Source: Paralvinella palmiformis (taxonomy: Eukaryota > Annelida > Polychaeta > Terebellida > Alvinellidae). From it: a stretch of 64,000 nt of DNA. Of the stretch, positions 1 to 11,202 are shown piece after piece. The notes below the pieces were generated by a model. That model saw nothing but the letters and a program-made list of their open reading frames with translations. It did not search any database and had not been told where the DNA came from. Positions within the stretch are counted from its first letter, which is position 1. Each line of letters opens with the position of its first letter. The translations under genes and the position numbers were made by a program. The stretch is taken from contig JAODUP010000041.1 of NCBI GenBank assembly GCA_025642065.1, forward strand, positions 1,255,001-1,319,000, given 5' to 3'.

Positions 1-631
1 CCACAACTTTTCAAGTTAAATGTTTTGCTTTTTATATTAAACCCAAAAGTAGTAACAAGTAAACACCTAATTGAATATTTTAAAAACTTTTCACCAGCTA
101 AGTGACACAACAATAGATAGTTTGTACAATGTAATAACCCATAGATATTTGACCAAACATGTACACTTAGTGCAAGCTGACATTCTTGTGTCTTTACTGG
201 ATGTGATAGTCACTTATGGACTAACCCAATTTGTACAACACACACACACATACACACACACACAAACATACACACACATTAATTTTACTAATAAATATTT
301 TAAACAAAGTTCAAAGGAAAGCTGCCACACATATTACTGTGAATTAAAATTGACTTTGTCTTATTTTAATATGAAAAATAAGTAATTAAAATCATCTATA
401 ATTAAAATAATCAGTTAAATGACAAATATACTAATCTACTCAAACTTTGGTTAAAAAATATTTCATGTTTTATATCTAATTATAGAATTCAATTAATCTT
501 GATAAAGTAACAGACACCAGTTTTGTATCAGTAATGGTAATGTCTCCCTGGGCTTCATCTTCTCAGAGTAAATTACTAAGTGATTTTTCCAAGATGTAAA
601 TAGTAGCTATGATGGCAAATAGTCCCTAGAT

Positions 632-667
<36 letters not shown>

Positions 668-830
668 CCCGTGCTCCAGTGCCAACACACACGCACGCAC
701 ACACATACACCAGGCCACAAATACTCCGAGCCATCCTCTTCTGCTGATGCCAGAGTTGGTACATATAGTTAGCAAATGTTACACATATAAATTACATTTA
801 TATATATAAATTGCATGTAAAAAAGTTTAC
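1..830. other. Intron of the myosin I gene (after exon 4)
   Basis: No exon recognised. It holds a (CA)n tract around 238-285, a (TA)n tract at about 636-663 and imperfect CA/CG repeats at 684-712. The remainder is unique AT-rich sequence. Confidence 0.6.
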
Positions 831-911
831 CTTGAAGTCAAATTGGATGTCCATATACTTTCCAAAGCGACTGGAGTTATCATTTCTAATAGTCTTTGCG
901 TTGCCGAAAGC
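831..911 (-). CDS. MYO1C: Myosin I exon 4 (switch I exon)
   Basis: 81 nt, 27 codons; encodes [19 protein letters not shown] and MDIQFDFK. It includes the switch I NxxSSRFG motif that contacts the nucleotide gamma-phosphate. Acceptor CTAACAG, donor GTAAAC. It is the last exon visible; I see no further myosin exon between 1 and 830. Confidence 0.92.
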
Positions 912-1328
912 CTGTTAGATATGGAAATTATATTACACTTGAAAATAGACATTAAACATTTTTATCTTGTCCTGCCATTCATCTTCTGGTAGATGCATTA
1001 AATACTTTATCCCAAGAAAAAATCAGTCAATTACTAAGAAGGCTGTTTATTAGGGATACCTCTAGAACTGGATTTGATTGGAGCAGTCTGTCCTTGACCC
1101 TGCCCACTTCAGAGGAATGGCTGCTATGGGCTGCTATGTAATGGAGTATTTTTTTTGATGCCTCTGTTTTGCCAGCTCCGGACTCTCCTGAGATTAGTAC
1201 ACACTGATCATGATATTCTGAACGCATTGCTCTGTATGCCGCATCTGCTATGGCAAAGCTGAAACATATCATACAAAACGGCATTATTGCCAGAGATGTT
1301 ATCAACTCAATTTTGTAAACGATTCAAG

Positions 1329-1371
<43 letters not shown>

Positions 1372-2404
1372 CTAATTCTGGTGAATGGTTTTTGGCTTTT
1401 ATTTTACCACATAAATTATGGATAAAGCTTACATTAAATAAACATACTGACTCACATGTGTGGTGGTAGTTCATAAAGGTTGACATTTCTGTATGTCTGG
1501 ATCATCTTTTCATTATAGATATTCAGAGCCTTGTATGGGTTTACAGAAATCAGCACTGGACCTATATATGTCTATATAAAATATATTTACAAATGTATTA
1601 AGCCTGATGATGATAACGATGATGTTAAAAACATTAAAATGTTCACAGATAGGCACATAAACAAACAACTACACCCGGATATGACATTTCTTCATTAAAA
1701 TAAACAGCTACAATTAAGATAAGACTATCTTGTCTAAGATAACATATTATTATTATTATTACAAACTGTGTCCTATATACTGTTGTTACTTCACATACTA
1801 CAATGTATGATTAATTAACTTTAGTGTGTCTTGTTGCTATGATATGTTTGTCAGTAGAAGTTGTTATTAAGTGACAGATAAGTACAGAAAAATATTGATC
1901 GAAATTATTTGGACTTTCCTCAACGATACACGCACACACCCACCACATACACACACGCACACACATGCACACACACTCACGTGTGTGTGTGTGTGTGTGT
2001 GTAAAAGACAAGATTTATTTCTTCACATTTTGACAAGAGTGTCAGCTATAGTCTAATGAACATATATCAAAAGTCCCTTAAACAAGGAAGTAACTACCAC
2101 TACAAGTTTAGCTAGAAAACAGAATTCTCCATCACCCACAAGAACAGAGTAAATATTATAATTACTGAAATTGTAATAAAATAGTACACCATAATTTTAA
2201 TAAAATAGACTCTTTCTTGGACAGCAGAAGTCGATTTCAATCACTGATTAATCTCAATCTAGCAAAATCAATACTTACATATATAAGATTCTCTACAAAG
2301 CGTTTCTTCAGGTTACCAACAAAGGCTGTTACGCTTTTGTACTCCTCAAGCAGTACAAAATCCTGTACTCCAACCTGATCACGTGCATGTAATGCTGCTT
2401 CCAT
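831..2404 (-). CDS. MYO1C: Class I myosin heavy chain (MYO1C/MYO1H-like), N-terminal motor exons, partial
   Basis: Actin-based, membrane-associated single-headed motor; this part encodes the first 174 residues of the ATPase head. Coding exons on the minus strand are 2404-2279, 1571-1456, 1258-1060 and 911-831. All have GT/AG borders and keep phase: 126, 116, 199 and 81 nt. The start [20 protein letters not shown] is nearly identical in pattern to the known MYO1C start. [14 protein letters not shown] follows at residues 43-56, then the P-loop GESGAGKT at 105-112 and switch [11 protein letters not shown] at 157-166. The last visible residues are QFDFK; the rest of the head, IQ motifs and TH1 tail lie beyond the left edge. 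Residue wording favours MYO1C/H over MYO1D or MYO1B, but orthology within the class is inferred. The first-listed exon opens after a splice acceptor, so upstream leader exons exist. Confidence 0.9.
1060..1258 (-). CDS. MYO1C: Myosin I exon 3 (P-loop exon)
   Basis: 199 nt; encodes [12 protein letters not shown], the ATP-binding P-loop [13 protein letters not shown] and LLQSNPVLE. Acceptor TTTCAG, donor GTATCC. The single leading base completes the Ile codon from exon 2. Confidence 0.93.
1456..1571 (-). CDS. MYO1C: Myosin I exon 2 (motor N-terminus)
   Basis: 116 nt; encodes [14 protein letters not shown] through ELPPH plus two bases of the next Ile codon. Flanked by TATATAG acceptor and GTGAGT donor. 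This is the strand that precedes the P-loop in all myosin heads. Confidence 0.9.
1572..2278. other. Intron 1 of the myosin I gene
   Basis: Intron between the ATG exon and exon 2. It contains a (CA)n followed directly by (GT)n at about 1929-2001, which makes a self-complementary purine/pyrimidine-alternating block. No other signal. Confidence 0.65.
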
Positions 2405-2437
2405 GCCCAAGCTGCTCGTGAAATGCTCACCTTCTTC
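2279..2437 (-). CDS. MYO1C: Myosin I exon with first ATG (2404-2402)
   Basis: The exon runs from a pyrimidine-rich acceptor ending CCCAG (AG complement at 2439-2438) to the donor GTAAGTAT just below 2279. The ATG lies 34 nt inside it. The 33 nt before the ATG are open and in frame ([11 protein letters not shown]), so this is not the first exon and an N-terminally extended isoform is possible. Residues 1-42 of the short form are encoded here, ending NLIY. Confidence 0.82.
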
Positions 2438-4374
2438 CTGGGTTGATAAGCAATAAAACAGGCAGTGGATGTAAGAATTAATATGTCAAAGGTGTAGCTG
2501 TTAGTTGATGAAAATCTATATTCTGTATGTCTATAAAACGGAAGTGGTACAGTGCCAAGTATATAATACATATAACGATAGCAGAAGGTTTATTAATAGG
2601 ACAAAGACCATTTATCATAAAAAAATAAGTATAAGATATATCTGTATATGGTGTTATATAGTCTTACTTACACAAACTGTCATAATACTACTACTATTAT
2701 TAATATTAATACTACTATATACTACTACTAATAATGATTACACCTCAAATAATAATAATTTATTGCAGGTAAATAATGACAAAACAGTCACGAATTAAAT
2801 GGTCACAGAAGTAGCAGCTAGTGGATTTAAACAATTTTAAATTCCACATGACATTTTGGCAAACAGCCAAAATATATACCTTTTAGGTACAGAGTATAAG
2901 AAAATAAATACTGTGTATTTTCTAAATAAATAAATATGTTAGTAATCCAATTCTTTGTTTTATGCTAATATTCCTCATTCCTCGAGTTACCACCAGTTGA
3001 CTACTAGTCTGTGATTGAATGTCACACTGGAGGTGACCCCTGACTATATAATCCAGAAGCATTTATTCGTGTATTCCATGCAAACAATTGTGTGGCTCAA
3101 TCAGCGAAAGGATTGTTTTGCGAGTTGATGGTGTCATAAAATGAGGAGGAATTCCAAAACTAGTTATTACGAAATGGCTGAAAACTCACATAAAGTGATC
3201 CAAGCCAATTATTTGTTTACGTGTTGTTAGCCATGGGTTTTTTTATTGACTGAGTCAATATAAAGATAACAGGACAGTTTTTCATGTATCAGCCAAGAAA
3301 TCTGGTGAAACAATTTTGACTTTCCTCGATATGTAAAATTATGAACAGAAAGGTTATAACTGTTGGTTTAATATGAGATAACAGCTCATAAAAGGTATGC
3401 CATCTTCTGAATGAAACAACCGAACAGTGCATAGGATGATAAACAAATGACAGACAGTGACTGATGACAACAATGAATAGAAGCTGATGATCCAAAGGAC
3501 TGATAACACGAACAATGAGATGAAGATTATAAATATTAATATTGATAATCATGAAGAAAACAATATCAACTGCTATACCAACAACAAGAAGCACAACAAC
3601 AACAACTACTACTACTAATACGATTTGTATTGTTGTTATTTCTAATACAAGTACTACTCTTACTACTACTACTATTAATAATAACAATAATAAATTATAA
3701 ATAGAAACAGCTCTATTGCCTGAAATATTAATATTTTGCTGTCACTAAAAGATAACCAAATATAGAGTAAACAAAGTTTCTCTAACGACTGTCCCAGTTC
3801 CTACAAACCTTGTCACTATCTGACTTTCCTGATCCAGTTTCAATAATCATCAAAGAATAGTCTATAATCATGGATAATTCAGATTAAAATTGACAAATAA
3901 ATCCTGGCTCTACGCCCGATTGTATTAAACGGTGAATGGGTTATTTTCTAAACCCAGAAGTTATTTAAGAAAGCAGCCCGTAAACAAGTGAATCATAGAT
4001 ATAAAAAACCCACAGGCGTCCAGGGTTGACAGTATGAAATATGAGTGAGAATGAGTAAAGGAGTCGGCGTACGGTTAGGAAGTTTTAAAAATGGATGATT
4101 ATCTTCAATAAAAATGTTTATTCGTCAAAATAAGGAGTTCTTGTTCTACCGGTTTTAGTAGTCAGCATGTTAGCTGGGATGCATAATTAAACGCCCTGTG
4201 TGGCTAAAAGAGCCAAGAGCAGATATTATTCAGCGTAAAAATAACTTAACCGTCTGGTGACTAACGACTAAAAACTACAACCTTCTCAGGTATGAAGATT
4301 TGTTTTTATCTTGTCTGTTATAAATGTGTGTACATCACCGACTGTCGTCATTGTTCTATTTCTGTATCTTACCG

Positions 4375-4375
<1 letters not shown>

Positions 4376-4463
<88 letters not shown>

Positions 4464-4468
4464 GGGAG

Positions 4469-4499
<31 letters not shown>

Positions 4500-4503
4500 C
4501 GCG
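4376..4503. repeat. Compound microsatellite (TC)n(TA)n(GA)n(GT)n(GC)n
   Basis: Continuous run of TC (to about 4409), TA (to about 4446), GA (to about 4463), a short GGGGAG break, GT and then GC. The TC and GA blocks are complementary across the TA centre, so the single strand can fold into a long hairpin. Confidence 0.95.
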
Positions 4504-4714
4504 TCCCCTAAAGATATAGACAAGGATAAAAATAGCTGACACACACACACACACATGAACATTTATTTACGCGTGATATCAAAATTACAGGTGAATTTGG
4601 AAGGATTAATAAAAGTAGTTATACACGGTTCAATTATATTCACAAAATATGGCAAAATACTAAAAACGTACTAAAATTTTAATGGGATCATTTTGAGTTT
4701 GAATATTGAGTAAA

Positions 4715-4719
<5 letters not shown>

Positions 4720-4782
<63 letters not shown>
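4720..4782. repeat. Compound microsatellite (TC)n(TA)n
   Basis: A second TC-then-TA tract about 300 bp from the first, in the same order. (GT)n, (CA)n and short TA runs follow at 4862-4946. Confidence 0.95.
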
Positions 4783-4786
<4 letters not shown>

Positions 4787-5486
4787 CTTATATAGAGATA
4801 AAAGTACTAGCGTTTGGTTATCATTGATTCATAACAAAACCTCATGACGTGAGTGGTTAGTGTGTATGTGTGTGTGACAAGTCAACACACACACACACTC
4901 TCACACACACCAACACACACCAACACACACACACACATATATATATCGTTATGTACTATATGCTTATTCTTACCCAGATCTATAACTGTTAATGTACCTT
5001 AACTACTAAACAAATTGTTTATTGAGCTTACCAAAGATATAGTCAACGGATCAACATGTTATCGTTATCAGTGTTATCTCATTAATATAAATAGATCATC
5101 CATATATAGACTATTATAATCTCAGCTAATGTTGGTATTCTTTCTCTCTCTCTCAACATACAACACACACACACACACACACGCACAAAGATATTCCCTA
5201 CTTAACAGTCACGACTATCAACAATTATGTCCCATTTCCATGTACCATGATCCGGACACTCAGCAATGACCAACCTCACTCGGATCCGTCATGACACTCG
5301 GATGGGTTGAAGGAGATTTGGTTAAAATGTTGACGATGGTAACACGACAGCCTCCTTATACTGCAGCCATCCGGACAGACCTAAATCATGATACAGTAAT
5401 CCAATATAAAAGCTTCCCATAAGAATTAAGTGACCTGTCGTCTTTATTAGTTAGTACTTTAACTGTGACACACAATAAATAGTCAG

Positions 5487-5700
5487 TACACACACACACA
5501 CACACACAGTGACACACACACACACACACACAGTGAGACACACACACACAGTGAGAGAGAGAGAGAGAGAGACACACACACACACACACAGTGACACACA
5601 CACACACACACAGTGAGACACACACACACACACAGTGACACACACATACACACACAGTGAGACACACACACACACAGTGAGAGAGACACCCACACACACG
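5487..5700. repeat. Higher-order (CA)n array with GTGA interruptions
   Basis: CA runs of about 10-24 bp are regularly interrupted by GTGA or GTGAGA, roughly ten times, with one GA-rich block near 5551-5570. The regular interruption gives it a minisatellite-like character beyond a plain dinucleotide repeat. All open frames across it are repeat artefacts. Confidence 0.9.
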
Positions 5701-6298
5701 TACAGCTCATACAATGTCGCTATGCTGTCATGTCGCGCTAAAAACACACCTAGATCCTGTTTGTTAACATAACACACTCGGCCAAGGTATGATGGTGGGT
5801 ATTGATATTAATAATTACTATAGTCAAGCCGTCAAACATACATCGTCACATAAATGTTTCTATCTCTTATAAAAAATATGCTCATTGGAATACTTTTGGT
5901 GGGCCTCAGTGTGAGGTGTTCAGCTATACTAAATTAAGGCAGGCCACACAGAGATCATATAGATATAGACCCGTGTGTGTGTGTGTGTGTGGTGACTGAC
6001 ACCTTATATATAGTATATGATGGTGTTATTTAACCTGTTACGCGGCTGACAGCAAAATGTCCATAACGTAGTGTATACCATTTATTGTCGTTAAGAAACT
6101 GGAAGAGTTCGATGATAAGCGAGTAATATTTGATAAGAGTAAATGTGTTTCCGTTCGTGTTTGTGGGTGGGTCTTAGAGAGAGTGTATGTCTGTGTTCGT
6201 GAGTGTGTGTGTGTTCAAGAGCGCGTGAGAGAATGTGTGTATGTTTTATATAGATAATAAAAACGCGGGCACAGGTTTATATTTGTCTTGAAAAAAGA

Positions 6299-6300
6299 AC

Positions 6301-6348
<48 letters not shown>
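6299..6348. repeat. (TA)n microsatellite
   Basis: Uninterrupted alternating TA of more than 40 bp in AT-rich unique sequence. Confidence 0.95.
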
Positions 6349-6351
<3 letters not shown>

Positions 6352-6678
6352 GAAGAAAAATTCAATTTAAAATATAAAGGAATATAGGTGAATTCAGAAT
6401 ATAAATAATTAATTTATGTCATCATTTTTAACCGTACATATATAAAGACAAGAATATAGATGTTGGTGATGTTACTCAACATCAGATACTAGGAGAATTG
6501 TGGGTCTTTGGTATCTACAGACTCTCGACAGTCCTCTGGTGTCTACTGATTCTAAATAGAGTATTTTAAACTGTGAATTTGTCTATTTTACCGATTTAGA
6601 CTGGTTACTAAAATCAAGTCTATGTCCTACGCCACCTCCACAGTGGTTGAATGTTTATAGATTTTCACGTCGTTACAC

Positions 6679-6812
6679 GAGTGAGTGAGTAAGTGAGTGA
6701 GTGAGTGAGTTAGACAGTGAGTGAGTGAGTGAGTGAGTGAGTGAGTATGTCAATTGGTCAGTCAGTTATTCAATCAATCAATCAATCAGACCGTCAATCA
6801 GTCAGTCAGTGA
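6679..6812. repeat. Tetranucleotide repeats (GAGT)n then (ATCA)n
   Basis: GAGT units with a few variants run from about 6679 to 6746. ATCA/GTCA units follow from about 6767 to 6812. These are two unrelated tetranucleotide tracts back to back. Confidence 0.9.
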
Positions 6813-7130
6813 AGTATTAGTTTTTCTATTCTTAGCGCTGGGCTTGCTTGGGACGTTTGAACAAGGGTCTGTTTCCTAAACAAAATTAGATAATCAGATT
6901 GAAGCCTTTCATTGGCCGATGATACATCCCACAGACATAAGTAAGACCCACATTCGATCTCAAGATGGCTGCAACGAGACTGTCGAGAAACTGCACGACG
7001 TGAACACCGCGTGACACGATAAGAAATATATACAACACTATGTAATATTATTAATATATGAGTCTATTGGTTTATATTGAGGAGGGGACGCATTTATTTA
7101 TATTCAGTCCTACTAGCAGCACAGTCTGGA

Positions 7131-7262
7131 CGTTCCGGGAGCCAATTGGTTAGAGTACTGCCTTGCAATCTTTCAAATTATAGATTCAAATATGGACCAT
7201 ACCTATGTTTGTGGGATACGTTTCCCTAGTTCACTAAGAAGCCATTCCTGGACCATATGTCA
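7131..7262 (+). mobile_element. Degenerate tRNA-derived SINE
   Basis: Has the tRNA-like pattern GGTTAGAGTACTGCCTTGCA followed by GATTCAAAT (decayed B box). The tail CCTATGTTTGTGGGATACG...TTTCCCT...GACCATATGTCAC also occurs, on the opposite strand, in the SINE at 11.95-12.13 kb. Confidence 0.6.
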
Positions 7263-7801
7263 CATGTTTATATATGTATCGATTGTATCACCTGAATGAT
7301 TATTAGATGACAGTGAGGCATGCCCAACTAAGCTAACTCTAAATGACTAGGTTGAAGAAAATATGAAAATATATAAGTATACAGTGTGAGGATATATGGG
7401 TGTGGAATGTCTATATGTGTATACTATACGTGTGTGTACGCGCGTGCGTGCGTGCGCAAAAATGTACCATACATAGATGGCTGAGTTGACAAGATAAGTG
7501 ACGAGCAATGCGTCATAGCTTCGAAGAAAACTATCAGTCACGGACTATGTTTATCTTCTTCATCTATGAGCTACTTTTTAATACATCATATATCAGTATC
7601 GTAGACCATCCTTTTAAGTTTCAACCCCCCCCCCCTCCCGATGACACATACTGGTGTATATATACTTGTTCCTATATGTAAACAACACCAATCACTGTAA
7701 GTTATCAATGTATATAATTCGCTAAGATGGTAACTGAATAGTGCCAGCATTAGAGCAAGTTTTAATATCTCCATGAATAATATTAATAAAATCCGTTAAT
7801 T

Positions 7802-7803
<2 letters not shown>

Positions 7804-7861
<58 letters not shown>
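7804..7861. repeat. (TA)n microsatellite abutting a SINE
   Basis: Nearly 60 bp of pure TA directly next to the SINE at 7872-8040. A second TA tract flanks the other side at 8041-8070. Confidence 0.95.
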
Positions 7862-7864
<3 letters not shown>

Positions 7865-7871
7865 TGATGTT

Positions 7872-8038
7872 TTACGGCCACTTTTGTGCACATGGTAGAC
7901 TAAATGGGTCAAGCGACATCCAAAGGTAATGAAATGAGGTCATAGATGAAACACCCTTCAGATATTCCCATGCCAAGATTCGAACTCAGGTGGTAGTGAT
8001 CTGTGGCCCAACGTGTTACCAACTAGACCACGGAGGCC

Positions 8039-8040
<2 letters not shown>
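7872..8040 (-). mobile_element. tRNA-derived SINE with intact-looking A and B boxes
   Basis: On the minus strand it starts GGGGCCTCCG. The A box TGGTCTAGTTGG (complement of 8019-8030) fits TRGYNNARNNGG. The B box GTTCGAATC (complement of 7977-7985) fits GWTCRANNC. The body continues to about 7872 and is bounded by (TA)n on both sides. It is pol III-type promoter structure, not a functional tRNA: no anticodon arm or acceptor pairing is evident. Confidence 0.75.
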
Positions 8041-8072
<32 letters not shown>

Positions 8073-8516
8073 TATTCATGTCTTTCCCCAACACATACAC
8101 ACACAATGAGATAAATAAGTTAATAGCATATGTTACAGGAGGTAACTATATTTGGGATCTGGAAAATGGCGACTAGTGATGACGAGGAAGCAAATAAATA
8201 TATATTAACAATCCGAGAAAATACATAAAAGTAAACCTTCTCCAGGATGTCAGTAAATTGTTATGATATCATATTTAATGATTATGAATTCAGAGAAGCA
8301 CTTCAACAATTGGCTGATTGGAAATGTAATGACATCAGACTACACACAAGAACGGGAGATGTGTCTTGCTGAAACAATTCTGAGAAAACGATTTGTCTGT
8401 GAGAACAATTGGGACTTTCCTATTATACAAAGTGGAATTTAGAAAAAGACGAGGTTTCTTCGAACACGTCCATTTTGTTGGTTAATTGTAAGCATACCAT
8501 ATTAAGGCAAGTGAGT

Positions 8517-8620
8517 AATAGTTTTGGGGGCATATGGTAGGGTAATGGGACAAACAATTTTCGGTGATAATGAAGAGAAATGAAAGATGAACCACGCTTC
8601 ACGTATAGGCTAGGTGGAGG
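8517..8620 (+). mobile_element. SINE-body-like fragment
   Basis: The stretch with GGGGGCATATGGTAGGGTAATGGGACAAAC and GAAAGATGAACCACGC resembles the body of the SINE at 7872-8040 (CACATGGTAGACTAAATGGG..., GATGAAACACCC). No promoter boxes are present, so it is a tail or internal fragment. Confidence 0.4.
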
Positions 8621-8627
8621 TGATAAG

Positions 8628-8790
8628 CTTATAGCACAGCGGTTAGAGCGCTGCCCTGCAAATACTCAGAACTGGGTTCAAATCGAACCAAAGTGCCCGT
8701 GAATTTGGACGCTTCTCGTACGAGTCGCCCTACGGTCATATGTCCCATGCATGACCAGCACCGGAACTAAACAAACCATTCGCTCGTTCA
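8628..8790 (+). mobile_element. tRNA-derived SINE
   Basis: A box TAGCACAGCGG with GTTAGAGCG follows at about 8632, and B box GGTTCAAATC at 8675-8684. The body CGGTCATATGTCCCATGC is shared with the other SINEs here. The right end meets an oppositely oriented SINE remnant. Confidence 0.72.
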
Positions 8791-8799
8791 CCCCCTTCA

Positions 8800-8890
8800 C
8801 ACAGATTAGCTGGGAATTGAACTTGGATGTTAGTGGTCTGTGGCCAACCACACCACCAGCCAGGCCGAGAACGCAGGCTATATGTGTTAC
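8800..8890 (-). mobile_element. tRNA-derived SINE head, opposite orientation
   Basis: The minus strand reads GGCTGGTGGTGTGGTTGGCC (A-box region), then AAGTTCAATTCCC (B box). It abuts the plus-strand SINE at 8628-8790 tail to tail. Confidence 0.6.
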
Positions 8891-9619
8891 ACTTCGGCGT
8901 TACACGTTCTAGGTCGAGATCCATTATATACCAATGTCGTAGATCATAAACACAAGAGAGCTAATTAAGCGATGTATAGGTCAGATGTTAGCGAGCTATT
9001 TGTCAACACGATCGTGTAGAATAACAAACAGAGTAATTACGGCCAGATATCGTTTTTAAAGTGATACGACTAATACTAATTAGTGATGGCAATACATTAG
9101 CAAGCAACATCATATGACGTACACATCTGATATAGATAGGATATATAGCCAATGGCTGCTCTATTCGGAGTTGGTTTTTTATTTTATTAGTGTTATTATC
9201 ATTAGCATTACTATAATTATTAAAGTATTAATAATAAGGCATAGCGTTATGGGATTGGTTGTTTACATGTAGTAAAATGGCCCAGGTGAGAATGTGTTAC
9301 AGAAGCTGATGGTTTCCGTGGTAACTCGGAGTTACTGGTGAATTTTAACACTTATCATGTTTTACTATTGATGTGTAAATTCATCTATATGAGCAAACAA
9401 ACAAAAATGTATGTATCCATAAATAAATAAAATACAATTATATATATATATATATATATATCTTTCTATTAACTTACATTGAAATAAAGACTAGATTAAG
9501 GCATTTTTTGGTCAATAATGGTTCATAAAAAAATATGATACGATTAGTGTGTGTTTTGGGGTGTTTTTCTGTGTGTGTTTAAGTAATTACGACAAGTCAT
9601 GTTACAACCATCAGAATAG

Positions 9620-10280
9620 CTTACCTTAATAGAACACAAGATGTTCGTTCATCTCTTGTGCAGCTACTCACAAACGTACAAGGAACATCAGTTGTCTGTT
9701 AGGATACAATTAATTTCTCCGATCATTTATCACAATATCTGAATGCCCTCGTGGAAGACGAATTCAGCGATTTCCAGAAGTCAAAACGTACATGTCAATA
9801 GTTATACGATCAGACTTAATCACACTGAACAAACTACACCACGATCAGATGAGCAATGATCAAATATTAACAACGACTAGGAATCAGTCCGTCACAATAA
9901 GCTGCTGATGTTGGTAGTCACGAGCGACTCCACACTACACGTCATCCGAGCTAGGAAGGACACCCTCACATCGCGCGCCTTCGGCGAGGATTTCCAATGA
10001 CGGGCAAGCTCCAGTTGTACGACAAGACAGTGTACATAACATCACAGCTGGCGTCCCATACAGCGATGCCCATTTGGGATATTTCCAAATGGTGGTCGCA
10101 TACCGAACACGGGCCGATGTAGTATGTCGCCGTACCAGCGACACAGGCCAACAGAGGTTACATTCATACTTTGGCACACTCTATCGGCGAGAATTAGCTA
10201 AAACACCAACTACCAGGACTGGCTATAATCAGATACAATCACCAACATTCCATAACACTGCTGTGCCATAGCTGGATGAT
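9620..10280. promoter_or_regulatory. GC-richer block, candidate myosin I promoter / leader exon
   Basis: CpG-containing, repeat-free sequence stands out against the AT-rich flanks. On the minus strand a good donor (AAG|GTAAGC, complement of about 9619-9627) lies at its left end. It is preceded by a possible non-coding leader. Leader-exon status is inference only; no TATA box or clear start is seen. Confidence 0.3.
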
Positions 10281-11061
10281 GATGAACGGACACTGTGGTC
10301 CACAAGAACAAATAACATATAATTATATATTTTATAGCGAAATGTGTAATGATTAGGGGATGACTAACAAAACAGCCTCATCCTCTTCTGGGAGGCGGCT
10401 AATCGTTGTCCTCTAGCTGTTAGCATCTGTACTGGGTGACACGAGGGCAACACGTGTTAGGTGAATTATGAACTGTCATTAATTGACACTTATCAGTTGA
10501 ATAAAAACCATTGTCATAATAGCACCAGAGCCATTCTCTTCGCATACCAGGATAATGTATTGGTAGCATCGACGCCGATTAGGAAATGTTTGTACGAGGG
10601 TAATACAGACAAGTCTGGATATATTAAACTAAGAAATAATGTACTATTAAACCGAATGTTCAGTCAATTTGATCAAATGAGCCTATATTTCCCCGAAATC
10701 AAATCCCACTACCACACTACATAGAAGAGAAATTTTTACATCAACTCTGTGATTATTTTAAACCTTTTTATGGTAGTTTTGTTTTTAATTATAGATACAG
10801 CCTCATCATAGTATCTACATCATGACACTTGGTGCTGTGAACTCGGACTTGTTTATCTATACAATTGTAATTTCGCATTGTTATAATATTTTCATTTAAT
10901 CAATAAAAGTATACATCATGTGGTAATAATCATATCATTTAAGTTTAGACTATCCCATAATTATACTTTGTTTGCCTTGTCCACATTTATTATCTTTAAA
11001 ATAATCAATACTTCAAATTGTAAACAAACTGACAAATGTTTTCCTGGTGTAATTTACAGGT

Positions 11062-11202
11062 TCCATGTCCGTTTACCAATCTGGACCACCCTTTTCTCAG
11101 ATTACCTCAAGTCCCTCTCTCATATTTTCTTTCCTTGTTTTACTTAATATTTGTGGGACCACTACATAATGTTTCATATCTTTCCCACTCCTCACAGTCA
11201 TA
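11062..11202 (-). pseudogene. Decayed extra copy of GPATCH3 exon 3
   Basis: About 140 bp is clearly similar to GPATCH3 exon 3 (about 18139-18283) in the same orientation. Shared blocks include CCACCCTTTTC.CAGA.TACCTCAAG, CTCATATTTTCTTTCCTT and TCCTCACAG (plus-strand reading). On the minus strand it would read YDCEEWERYE but hits in-frame stops (TAA, TGA) and indels, so it is not functional. Similarity ends inside the exon on both sides; neither intronic flank nor adjacent exons are included. It sits just past the 3' end of the real gene. Confidence 0.82.

Noticed and set aside
5386..5777. Overlapping Cys/Val-repeat open frames on the minus strand
   Set aside because: Translation of a CA/GT microsatellite; no start context or conserved content.
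8628..8700. Possible tRNA gene
   Set aside because: A and B boxes are present but acceptor and anticodon stems do not pair, and the sequence continues into a SINE body shared with other copies.
9935..10177. 80-codon minus-strand open frame in the GC-richer block
   Set aside because: A second overlapping frame of similar length exists on the same strand and neither matches a known family; more likely promoter or leader DNA.
11062..11202. Possible second functional GPATCH3 gene
   Set aside because: Only one exon is represented and it carries in-frame stops and indels.
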